Shown one piece after another: positions 43,496 through 52,811 of a stretch of 64,000 nucleotides of DNA. Source of the DNA: Fasciola hepatica (lineage: Eukaryota; Platyhelminthes; Trematoda; Plagiorchiida; Fasciolidae); assembly GCA_948099385.1 (NCBI GenBank), contig CANUEZ040000062.1, positions 2,783,501 to 2,847,500 on the forward strand, read 5' to 3'. The notes beneath the pieces were generated by a model that saw only the letters and a program-made list of their open reading frames with translations, searched no databases and was not told where the DNA came from. Every line of letters starts with the position of its first letter. The first letter of the stretch is position 1. The translations under genes were made by a program, and so were the position numbers.

Positions 43496-44146
43496 ACTGC
43501 TCATCACTCGTCATCGAGGTGGTTAAAGGAGCCCCGATGTGTGGGGGCTTTTACGACGTACTAATTTATTGAACTGTCATGCGCCCTGACAGATGCACAC
43601 TTACGTGGTACGCGTTTACACTTGATGGCCTCCGTCAAACACGTTGCAGTGCTCACCAATTTCACTGACGTTACAGAAGGCTTTTCCCATGTGTGGTGGT
43701 ATTTGTGATTCCATCGTACACCCTGACACAAACGGACTTACGTGATTCACGTTTATACTTCACAAACCCCACTAAACACGTTGCGCTGCTCGCCGTTTTT
43801 CTCCGAAGTCACGGAAGGCCTTACGCATATGTGGTAGTAGCTGTGATTCTGTCATACACCGACACACATACTCACATAGGCACATACGGCCGGTGCACTA
43901 CGGCCATCTCGAGGACGGCATTTATGTTTCCCCGCCAAGCCCGCAATCGATCGGCTGTTCTCTATGATGATGCAGAGTAACCTCGCATCGGTGTGGCCAC
44001 TGCATCTGGTGCAATTATGAGTAGAACTTCGACGACAAGTTATAAGGTACGCGCACTCACAGCAGGATCTGGGTAGGTAGGAAGAATCTGCACCTTTATG
44101 CTATACCTTTGACTCTGCTAAGATTCGGAAGGATTTCGGTGGGCGG
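43496..44146 (+). repeat. BEL-A 3' UTR with two tandem repeat units
   Basis: Non-coding 651 bases. Units at about 43635-43770 and 43771-43895 share (T/C)(C/A)AAACACGTTGC, GTGCTCAC/CTGCTCGC, ATGTGTGGTGGT/ATATGTGGTAGT and TGTGATTC(C/T)(A/G)TC. The stretch TAGGTAGGAAGAATC...CTTTGACTCTGCTAAGA before the LTR is shared with BEL-B. Confidence 0.65.
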
Positions 44147-44520
44147 TGCAAAGAACGGCAGTGTAAAATCACCCCAAAAGCTAATGCAGTTCCATGTCTC
44201 CTTAACATCATTCACTTATGTACACCATTGGCTTATTCTGTGTAATGTATTTTTCTATGGACCAACGTTTGTTTGTTCGCGTCCAGCGCACTGCGTCGTC
44301 ATATCCTTGTTCTGGAGCTGCGTGACACACGTGCTCCTCTGTCGTAAACCGCAAATCGGTTCTCGTTTTTGAGTCATTGTGATGGCATAATTGAGGTTTG
44401 TATCTGTTTCGTGTCATTGTTGATCTGGTAATCTAGTATCATAGAATTTCACGGGTACTCGCCTCCTGATTTCGGGATCCGTTGCGAACTTGGCTGCACA
44501 TTGCTCAAAAGTGTCTTACT
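44147..44520 (+). repeat. BEL-A 3' LTR
   Basis: TGCAAAGAAC to GTGTCTTACT, 374 bases. About 29 differences from 25270-25643, clustered in the first 50 bases and at the end. Followed by GCAGC (44521-44525), the right target duplication. Confidence 0.85.
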
Positions 44521-44525
44521 GCAGC

Positions 44526-45740
44526 TACTCGAGAAATTTTGACGGCCGAATTTGTTCCAGTACACAAGTGAGAGCTGAGTGAATAGGCACGAAACTACGA
44601 CCGGTCAGTCTGATACCTGTGCCGCTCGAAATAACGGCGAGACAGATTACAAATAGCATAGTCAGTTACCTGAATAGTATAGTTTCCACAAAATGACACC
44701 GGCTTGTCAAAATTAGGTCTTGCTTTTCCAGCTTGCCGTCCTTTTTCGACGAGGTACCGGCCAGGTTAGGCAGGGGTGAACGAATCAAGGCCTGCTTTTG
44801 GGCTTCCGAAAGTCCTTTGACTCAGTGAACCACCGACTTCTATTGCTCGCGATGGAAGCTGTAGGTATAGAACCCAGATTCTGGAAAGGACCCAGGTGTA
44901 TCTCACAAATGGAACGTATTACGTTAGGGTGGACTGATACAAGTCCACGAGGGCCACGGCTACCAGTGGGATCACTCGAGGACCAGTCCTGGGTCCTCCT
45001 GTGTTTTCGGTCCAAATCAACGACCTATTATGGGGTGTGCAAAACCCAGGCTTCCTGTTCGCGGACGATCTAAAGCTGATGAGTGAACCCGGAACCACAT
45101 CGCTTCAAGAGAACTCGAATAAAGTTTACGACCGGATAACCCAGCGGCAACTTCGGCTCGGAGCGGGATCGTTACCGGCCTTCTCCGTGGTGTCTGACTG
45201 CCTCGGCTAAGAGGCTCTGGGCGCTCTACAAACTGTTGCTCAAGGTAGCTTCAAGAGAAGCCTAAGTTTTGTTGTCCGTCCACATACCACTAGTTGGGCC
45301 ACTCCTGGCATATTGTGCCCAAGCTTGAGCCCCGGCTCTGGTGCGGGACACTGCTGTCCTTGAGAAAGTGCAGCGAGACTCCAGTTGACTGCCACTGGGA
45401 CTAGGGGACAAAATATACACGGAGGTTACTGGTGCTCAAAATTTTCTCCATGAAACGTGGAAGACGCAATGGGACCTAATAGAAGCTCTTAAGCATATTC
45501 GAGGACTGTCCATCCCAACGGAGCCGTTTTTGGTGCTGACGAGGGATTCTAAGCTCAAGGGACTGCCGTTTAAGCTCGTCAAATCGAGAGTAATAAAACA
45601 CGAGGGGAAATTTCTTTGCGTGCCACACTGTCGACCCATGTAACGCACTGCCGGCTGAGGTGGTAACTGCTGCATCAGTGGCAGGCTTTAGGCCAAGGCC
45701 GGATCTTTGCTGGCTCGTCGTGTTCTCTGAGGGCATTCAA
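44526..45740 (+). pseudogene. F2 element b RT, right half of the split gene
   Basis: Picks up at the VAAIHK-like strand (AEFVPVHK near 44550), then a degraded NYRPVSL box (44600-44640), motif A GFRKSFDSVNHRLLLLAME (catalytic aspartate already glycine), and motif C NPGFLFADDLKLM at about 45044-45079 with FADD kept. The thumb has AVLEKVQR and DLIEALKHIRGLSIP, and the C-terminus LPAEVVTAASVAGF, equivalent to LPEEVINTTTVKAF in copy e. Several frame changes and stops. Confidence 0.65.
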
Positions 45741-46559
45741 ATCTATATCACAAGGTGGCCACATTGGAAGCAGCACCCTTCCCTCTCCTGTCACTACTCT
45801 CCTCCAGTATTGTACCTATCTCCGACTCTCTCTACCGCCTCTTCTCCTTCATCCCCCGTCTTAGTCTCCCCATTCCCCAAGATACCAATAATAAAACTAC
45901 ATCTAAGCACTGCCTGCTTTTGCGACGCCTGGAAGGGGGGGCTAAACCTAAAAGAAGGGTTTGATCCTTAACCGCGGGATGGCTACAATCTACCGACAGC
46001 GAATTCAGTCTGAATTACGTTCCATCTACAGAGTAAGCAACAGAAACACAATGCAAACACAGAAGTCGCAACCCGGTAGGGTGCAGCTGGAGGCTTACTG
46101 GTGCAAGAACCTGGACTGTCTTATTGGATTGAGCCTCAAGTACTGTGACCTGACCTGATTTGATCCAAAGACAACCTGGAAGTCTCGGCTTGGCTGGAGA
46201 TCCTTGGGCTCGCTGCGCAAGAAAATGAACGTCTACTGGCTCAGGCCGCAAGTCCTATGACTTGGCCCGCGGATGTTGTGACAGCAGGTACTGTCATCTT
46301 TCCTAAAAAAGAAGTTGGGCCTCTCGTGGACACAAGTATTTCCGGAGTGCCGGAGCGACAGTGGATAGCAACAGTAGAGCTTCCTTCCCGAGTTCTTTCT
46401 TCCCTTCCTTTTCTTCTTCTTCTTAATAGTATTCAATATTATTACTCATATCATTAATACCGCTTTTCCCTCACTTGTTTACTCATTTTTTCCTTCTCAA
46501 AGATCTTCATTCGTGCCTCCTTGAGGCCAATTAGACCGTCTACGCTCACTTTTTTAAAA
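45741..46559. other. 3' UTR of F2 element b and spacer
   Basis: Pyrimidine-rich start (45770-45880), a CCAATAATAAAAC stretch, then TGACCTGACCTG at about 46147-46158, which may be a degenerate form of the AACTG-type tail. A frame at 46257-46457 (GTVIFPKKE...) is not recognisable. No gene supported. Confidence 0.35.
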
Positions 46560-47079
46560 CAGAGCTGATTATCGGGTGACTGACTTTAGCGTTACAAGTG
46601 AACGTACAGCTTAAGGAGGGTTTACCCTGCCCTTTCCGAAAGCGACCCGTCAAGAGTCAATTTACTGTAATTCCGTCAACGGGAAGACAAAATTCAGAGA
46701 AGTCGAAGCGCGATGAAACGCGGGGGCTCACAGGAGCTGAAAACTGAACTACCAATGGCATGGGCTGCCAGTCCTGTGCTCTGATTCCATTCGATTTTTG
46801 AAGTGCTCTGTTTTATCCTTATCAGTTTGCCCTGGTAGTGAAGCAGTAATAGTTCACAACAGCTATGTGCCGCAATTTCTACCTAAGTTGTCTTTTTGTT
46901 CGGGGAGTTTTGGCTCCGATTGGTTCCTTTTGGTAAAATGCTGTCTTTTTGGTTGAGTTTTATTCGTTGTGCGCTTCATAAGTGTGTTTATTCCTACAGT
47001 TATTACAACCGTCTAGTGTTTTTGGTACACCTCGTTAAGGTTTATTCCTGGTTTACACGGTAATGGTCCATGTGATGGG

Positions 47080-47522
47080 ATGACCATCATTTGCAGCGGA
47101 AATTCATGTGGGGTTAGTAGTTGCAAAGAGTATGTTGGGACAGGCTTGCAGTGTGATAGGTGCAATGAGTGGTACCACCGGAGCCGCCACGACGTGTCCA
47201 AGAAAATCCATGAGATGCTCAGGGAGCACGAATCGCTGAAATGGAATTGTGTTCGTTGTGCTGCTCTGGCAGAGGAATGGTCACGCAAACTGCGGGGATC
47301 GCTGGACAGGAAAAACGGGGCCACAGCAGGAGGCCTAGTGGAAGGGCTTAACACAGATCGGTAATAGCAGCGCGCACAGTTGCCAGGGAAAACATGGAGC
47401 AGGCAAAGAAGGGCAAACCGGACAGTAACAAGACCAAGGACAAACCCAGGGAAGCGGTAGAGAAGGAAGTGTTTAAAAAGAGGATAGAAAGACTTGAAGA
47501 GCTCAAAAATGGAGGTCATAGC
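47080..47522 (+). pseudogene. F2 element c ORF1 N-terminus with a PHD-like zinc finger
   Basis: Starts MTIICSGNSCGVSSCKEYVG at ATG 47080. Cys pattern CGVSSC, then CDRCNEWYHRSRHD, then CVRCAA: a PHD-type finger (WYH core), as known in ORF1 of some CR1 elements. The cysteine expected after WYH is arginine, so a zinc ligand is lost. TAA at 47362-47364; coding continues in another frame as a charged coiled-coil-like stretch (AVEKEVFKKRIERLEELK) up to the insertion at 47522. Confidence 0.65.
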
Positions 47523-47645
47523 CGATGGAGTTGTTAGTCTTGTCTTACCTTTGTCTCCTCGTTCATCGCTTTGATCCCTTGATCCGCTTATTGCTTGCTA
47601 CAGACATTTTTCTGTGTCTTCCATGTGGCTCGCTTTTCCACGTTC

Positions 47646-47780
47646 CACCGATTGTAAAGACAACTTTACGTCATGATGTACTTTTACAGTTCCAAATCGT
47701 TTAACCTGCCACTACCCGATTCCCCCCGTCCGTCACCACATGTCGCACCTGCATTGATCAAATAATTAGACCCATTCTTA
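47646..47780 (+). repeat. 135 bp invariant block, copy C
   Basis: Identical by eye to 8393-8527 and one base from 12862-12996. Marks the point where copy C changes from A-like to B-like flanks. Confidence 0.75.
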
Positions 47781-48036
47781 CCTGTTCTCCGAGATCCTGC
47801 CTTTTATCTTCACTCTTTCATGAGCCGCTCATCACAGTCTTCATCACTTCTGTGATTCCGCATTCTATTTTTTCCCCCAGTTGGGCTGCCATATGCACCT
47901 GTCATGAAGATACTCCACCACGATATTCCACTGTTAATTCTACGACCATTTGATCTAACCTTACTTACCCCTCCCAATGACTGACAATTTCTTTCTAGGG
48001 CCCCACTGTTATTGCTCCCGTTTCTCTTATATCCAT

Positions 48037-48098
48037 ACACATATATATAGATATAATATATATACATATATATAAACTTGCGCATATGTATATATGTG
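48037..48098. repeat. AT-rich microsatellite in CR1-L copy 4
   Basis: Same interrupted ATAT run as at 13255-13312. Confidence 0.8.
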
Positions 48099-48460
48099 CA
48101 TTCGCCCTGCATCTTGCAGTCCGTCACCGGCCATTTCTCTTGCTATCATCCCACCGACCTTCATGGTGTGCTTTCATCAACTCTACATCTGTGCCGTACA
48201 CCTACCGCATCCAATCCTTCTAAATCGTTTTTGTCATGTGATCAACCCTCTACGTCCTGCATTGCTTGCTGCCCGTTTTACGATGAGCTTTGTGCCCTGT
48301 CCGCCGACCGTCCACCGCAGAGCACATGTGCTTCATTGATATCTAATCCACCGCAGTGCACCTCACTTTTATTCACCAACATCCCTCGCTACTGCAGTTC
48401 CTTATACCGATTTCTAGCACTTCTCATATTTATCAGTCGGCCTTCAGACGTATTTGCCGG

Positions 48461-48737
48461 TGTAACAGTCAACCAAGGGCGAAAAGACGAATTTCAGCAA
48501 TGGAGGTATTTATCTAAAATATGTGGCACACAGTCAATAATGTAAAAATACAAATATAAACGCATTACGAATCTGTCCTCTTGGATTGTTGCCCCGTCTT
48601 CCAGATTGGTGGTTTCTTCACCTTCGTCCAGTTTTCCCTTTGCTTGTGCAAGGTTGATAAGACCAAGTGAAATGGAAGAGAAAATCCGTTACTTCAATTC
48701 GCCATACTCGTGCGACCTTTCCGAAGTTTCTATTACA
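48461..48737. repeat. 277 bp solo-LTR-like insertion in CR1-L copy 4
   Basis: Absent from the otherwise identical sequence at 13671-13680. Ends TGTAACAGTC and TTTCTATTACA, so it is TG...CA bounded with short inverted TGTAA(C/T)A ends like the BEL LTRs, and is flanked by CCGG at 48457-48460 and 48738-48741. No coding potential; body sequence not similar to the BEL-A or BEL-B LTRs by eye. Best read as a solo LTR of another LTR family; a small DNA transposon with a 4-base duplication is the alternative. Confidence 0.65.
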
Positions 48738-49031
48738 CCGGATCAGTCATTCAGCCCATCTGACCTTGAATTTCAAACTCATCGGGCGTCCATTCAAATC
48801 CATCCTTGAGTTCATTTAAACTCCCCACAATCTCTATGGCGTGCATAAATTTATCCTATTTTCATCCCACTTTATTCCCCCTTCTTAGCCTTTTTATCCT
48901 ACATTTTCGTTCAAGTTTCCACGTTTTCATAAATTACATCTGTCCATTACATCACCCGTATCAACAAGATCATGCACGTGGCATGCTCCGTGCGTCTCCG
49001 AAATAAACCCATATTATTATTTTATCATAGC

Positions 49032-49559
49032 TAAGGCTGACGTAACGACTCTCAGTAAACCTGCTCTTAAGGCCGCAATCATTAGCAGTAGCCGAGCTGG
49101 ACAGCCAACAGTGAACTTGCCAGCCAACAAAACGAGGCGAGTTGGGCATTAGGTACACACAGATGGTATAAAGCAGTTGGGCTCTCAGCCACTGCGTACG
49201 AACAACAGAGGAAGTGTGATCGAAAGGGAAGCGGCAGTGGCGGCGACTCCCGTTCAGATCAAACGGAATGTCACTGACACAGATGAATGTTGGGCAACAG
49301 TCATTGCATGAACACCCACACCTTTGGGCAGGAGTAGGTCCCTGACGCCCTCAAGGGACAACAGAAGGCCAAGTAATGAGACAAGGGAAGCCTCAGGAGT
49401 TTCCCTCTACAGCATTACAATTACCGTGCATGGTGTGGCCTTGAAGGTTCAGGAAAATACGGGCCTGATGACCGTTACCGCAAAAAAAGGGTATCCGTCC
49501 GGGAATCTCGCCCGAGGTTTCAAAAGCCCAAAAAGAAGTAATCAAAGCGGGTGACCTGA
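49032..49559 (+). pseudogene. F2 element c ORF1, remaining part
   Basis: After the insert the frame continues as KADVTTLSKPALKAAIISSS, then a stop, then SRSLTPSRDNRRPSNETREA and later ITVHGVALKVQE. No clear EPDD module remains. Assigned to ORF1 by position between the coiled-coil part and the endonuclease. Confidence 0.4.
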
Positions 49560-50280
49560 AAGAAGGTGCCGCCATATGGTACACAAAAGCCTGCAGCTTA
49601 GGAGGCAGGTTTGGGGAACTACTGACTGGAACGAACCGATCAGTGATTATAGCTATCACGGAGAAATGGCTGAAAAAGGACCAGAGTGCCATAAAACCTC
49701 GTGGTTGCACCGCTTACTGACAAAACACAATAGACGGTAGGCTGGATGCAGAGTTACTACTTCTCGCGAGGGTTAATTATAATCGGTGGAGGTCCCGTTT
49801 ACACTTGTCACACCCAACATAAAAAGCTCTGCTTGTTGTGTCCGCCTAGGCCGATGGCCGGCAGGGATAGTCTGCGTCTATAGAGCCCCACAAGCAGATG
49901 GGGAAAAATGCTCTGAACTACTCGAGCTTCTAGAGGTGGTGTTGAGCAGATCACAGGGCTTTACCGTGTTGGAAGAAATGAAACTCTTAGAGATAAATTG
50001 GGGCGATGAATGTGCCCCTAGGGGAACCACGGGACACGCTCTGGTGTTGTGGCCTCACAACCACACCCTCAGGCAACACGTAAGAGAAGCAAAGCGATTC
50101 CGTGACGGGCAACGCTTATCAAAACTGGATCTGCTTGTAACCAGGTATCGATCTGACGTCATTTCTTTGGTGATAGAGGAGCCTTTGTGGAAGGGTGATC
50201 ATGGATTCCTGGGTGCAAAATTCACTGTAAGGCAAAAAAACCGGGATCCAGGCGTTCCGGATCTACTCTGGAGTGGATAA
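49560..50280 (+). pseudogene. F2 element c endonuclease
   Basis: Starts AAIWYTKACSLGGRFGELLT, then VIIAITEKWLKKDQS (ITETWL-type strand, glutamate kept). Frame change near 49690-49780, then VPFTLVTPNIKSSACCVRLG, IVCVYRAPQADG, then EEMKLLEINW where GDFNxPEINW is expected (aspartate and asparagine lost), KLDLLVTR and KGDHGFLGAK (SDH changed to GDH). Inactive at two catalytic positions. Confidence 0.75.
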
Positions 50281-50674
50281 GGATCAAATGAGGGTAAGGG
50301 CGCAAAGCATACGTTGGTACCCGGAGCCATCTGTGGAGGATAGATGGAGGGCGATAAGAGCGGGGCTAATAGGCTTTACAGACGAGTTTGCTCTTTTACC
50401 ACAACAAAGAAATGGGAGCCGGCCGCCCTGGTGGAAGCACAGGATTGCGGGAGCACTATCTGTTTTTGGAGGGCCATGGGCTCATTACAAGCTTCTCAGC
50501 ATGCACTACGTATGGGCCGCTTATAAGACAGCCAGAAACAGGGCACAAGCTCTTCAACAAGAATCAAAATACGGGTATGATAAGAAACTAGCCGACAACG
50601 CGAAGGCAGACCCAAGAAAGTTTTTCGCTTATGTTTATTCCAAGAATAAGACACGTGAGTGCGGAGGTACTTAA
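50273..50674 (+). pseudogene. F2 element c linker between endonuclease and RT
   Basis: Frame of 133 codons: DKDQMRVRAQSIRWYPEPSV, RPPWWKHRIAGALSVFGGPW, YKTARNRAQALQQESKYGYD and DPRKFFAYVYSKNKT. The PRKFFAYVxSK strand is shared with copies d (PKKFYSYVQSK) and e (PKRFYAYVQSH). Ends at TAA; RT continues in other frames. Confidence 0.7.
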
Positions 50675-50789
50675 GAGATGTCGGACGGATGCATTGCCCT
50701 CGATGATATAGACAAGGCTGAAGCTTTACTCGTGCTCTTAAAGAGGTGTATAGTCAGGGCCATATGATTAGTGCGGCGGGGTAAGATAA

Positions 50790-52305
50790 AGGGAGCTTAC
50801 TGTAAGTGAGGACGAGGTGCTCCACGAACTCAAATCATCGTGCAAGCACAAAGCAGCCGAACCGGATATAATCCATCCAGCAATTGCTCAGTCTCCTTCC
50901 GATATCTTATCAGGGGCTATTGCCCAGCTGTGCTAAGCATCTCTAAGGGTGGTTTAGGTACCAGAGTGTTGACGCAAGACCATTGTCGTAGCAATACACA
51001 AAACAGGATCCAGACAGAAGGCGGAGGATTATTTCCCGGTTAGCCTAACATCAGTGTTGTGCAAGCGCTTGCAAAGTATAACCAGAGAGCAATTTTGCCT
51101 GCATCTGGTTATTGACGACCTAAAGACACCTGAACATCATGGATTTGTTAGAAAGATCGTGTTTGACAAACCAACTGAAGTTCCTAGACGAGACCTCAAG
51201 ACGGAAAAATGAAGCGCTGGCAGTGGAGGTTTGTTATTTGGATTTCAGCAAGGCTTTTGACTCTGTGAGTCATCGCCTGCTGGACTTTAAACTGCAGACC
51301 TTTGGCATAAGTTAGAAAGCAGGAGATTGGGTAGCACAATTTATAAAGAACCGTAGCTTCTGTGTCAAGGTGGGTGATCATCTATCGAGACCGGAGAGGG
51401 TTACCAGTGGTGTGCCGCAGGGTTCAGTGCTGGGGTCTTTGATCTTCCCTTTGTGTATAAATGACCCAGCGGAAGAATTAAGTAACCCGTGTTTCATCCT
51501 TGTAGATGATGTGAGGATAGCGAGGAGCAACTGGGCACATGATATAAATGCGGTGCTCAGGTGGGTAGAACGATGAAATTTACCGCTGAACCTCGCCAAA
51601 TGTCAAGTCTTGACCACTGACATGGACGAAACGAGCAGTAATTCGTTTAAAAGAGTGTCGGAAACAGAATACCTAGGTGTGACAGTCACAAGGGACTCCA
51701 AGCCTTCGAGGCAGTGCCAGAGAGCCGTCAATAGGGCCAGAGGGGTATTACTTAGGGTATTCAATACTATCATACGCAAAAACCAGAAGTCCTCATCCCG
51801 CTTTACAAGGTTTTGGTATGACCTCTCCTGGAGTAATGTGTGCAGGCATGGGCTCTCTACTATCACAAGAATAGGGAGTGCATGTTGGGGGTCGAGCGGC
51901 TTGCAACGAGAATGATCACCGGTCAGGAGGGAACCTTACGCCCAGAGTCTAGAGAAACCTAATCTTTTCTCTTTAGAGGGCTAGGTGACCAAATAGAAGT
52001 TTTCAAGATCAAAGAAGGTCTGCTGGGTATATACATGGGTGATTTGTTCGTTTCTGCCCCTGGGTGTGGCACCAGGGGACACAGTCCTAAGCTACAGAGG
52101 GCATACTCAAGGCTAGATATACGGGCTGAATTTTTTACAAGTAGGGTTGTACATGTGTGTAATAGACTGTCATAGGAAGCCGTTGGAGGCAGCAGTAAAC
52201 CAACTTTCAAGGAGGCCCTGGATTCACACTGTAAAACAGAGTTCTTAGAACCAGCTGTGAGGAAGAAGGACGAAGTAATGAGCCCCTTGTATTTTTGTAA
52301 ATGAT
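50790..52305 (+). pseudogene. F2 element c reverse transcriptase
   Basis: Fragmented up to about 51220 (KHKAAEPDIIHPAIAQ, GGGLFPG near the NYRPVSL box), then motif A CYLDFSKAFDSVSHRLLD (aspartate present), SFCVKVGDHLSRPERV, motif B SGVPQGSVLGSLIF, and motif C FILVDDVRIA in place of FADD (both aspartates kept). The thumb includes ETEYLGVTVTRDSKPSRQCQ and NLFSLE. Ends near FFTSRVVHVCNRL and a final TGA at about 52304. Stops at 51313, 51574, 51913 and elsewhere. Confidence 0.75.
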
Positions 52306-52481
52306 CTTGTCCGTGTTGGTGATAAATCCTCGCGACTTCCGCCGTTCAGACGGAACGTTCAACGAGCGGCACTAGGAGACAAGGGAACTCGCCGACAACA
52401 CAACGATCTGGAGGCTGGATTGGTCTCGGCCACTTTAGTTCTGTGGAAACTAAGCTGAACTGAACTGAAATTGAAATGAAC
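52306..52481 (+). repeat. 3' UTR end and AACTG-type tail of F2 element c
   Basis: Contains CGCCGACAACACAACGATCTG and GATTGG, then GTGGAAACTAAGCTGAACTGAAC and imperfect AACTG/AAATG repeats. Aligns with 57095-57217. Directly followed by the 5' region of element d. Confidence 0.7.
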
Positions 52482-52811
52482 TGACACTTCTGGTGAGTGC
52501 CTCGCCGTTTGAATTCATATTGCTCTCGTCCTTAAATTGAGTTTTTGGATAGTTTTGTGAATTAAACTAGTTCAATTCACAATACTGAGCGTATCGTATT
52601 CGCATTTAAGGTGCGCTTTATCCGGAGAATATTTTTATTCTCCTTGTAGCATTGCAGAGTAGTTTTCGGTGTTTTTTGAAGCGATCTCTTCTCGCTTCCA
52701 GTCTTTGTTTTTTGTGCTAGCGGGCTTTACCTGCTAGTGTCAGAGTGCGTATTTTGTGTTCGGGTAAAGAGCCCTTGAGTTGTTCTCGCCTTCGTTTTTG
52801 TGGTTTTCAAC
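52482..52811 (+). repeat. 5' UTR of F2 element d
   Basis: T-rich non-coding sequence (GTTTTTTGAAGCGATCTC, GTGCTAGCGGGC) beginning right at the end of the AACTG tail of element c. Similar T-rich 5' sequences precede copies c and f. A promoter for the element would lie here by family analogy; no box recognised. Confidence 0.5.

Larger units (their letters stand above)
25270..44520 (+). mobile_element. BEL-A: BEL/Pao LTR retrotransposon, plus strand, interrupted by BEL-B
   Basis: 5' LTR 25270-25643, gag, protease, RT, RNase H and integrase up to 30258; then BEL-B; then the integrase C-terminus, DUF5641-like domain, a 3' UTR with tandem repeats and the 3' LTR 44147-44520. Both LTRs are 374 bases and differ at about 29 positions by hand count. 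Excluding BEL-B the element is about 6.6 kb, a normal BEL length. Protease, RT motif A and integrase catalytic aspartates are altered, so it is dead. Confidence 0.9.
22500..45740 (+). mobile_element. F2 element b, outermost host of the nest (split at 25269/44521)
   Basis: Coding order ORF1 (about 22915-23760), endonuclease (23880-24480) and RT N-terminal part (24640-25264), interrupted by BEL-A and continuing at 44526 with the RT palm, motif C and thumb to about 45740. Removing 25270-44520 and one copy of the 5-base target duplication leaves an element in normal domain order. The element is highly decayed, consistent with being the oldest layer. The start is estimated from copy c. Confidence 0.7.
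47523..49024 (+). mobile_element. CR1-L copy 4: 3' UTR-only fragment in F2 element c
   Basis: About 1.5 kb of CR1-L 3' UTR, 5'-truncated and with no coding part, ending GATCATGCACGTGGCATGC...CCGAAATAAACC and ATT repeats. Flanked by TCATAGC at 47516-47522 and 49025-49031, a 7-base target duplication. From 47646 to 48460 it is nearly identical to 12862-13676; upstream of the 135 bp block it resembles 8285-8392 instead. Carries its own insert at 48461-48737. Confidence 0.85.
46560..52481 (+). mobile_element. F2 element c, with a CR1-L fragment inserted in ORF1
   Basis: 5' UTR, ORF1 beginning with a PHD-like finger (47080), endonuclease (49560-50280), linker and RT (to about 52305), 3' UTR and an AACTG-type tail (52450-52481). 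ORF1 is split by 47523-49024. Its 3' UTR end (CGCCGACAACACAACGATCTG and TCTGTGGAAACT) matches that of copy e, which defines the family 3' end. Confidence 0.75.
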
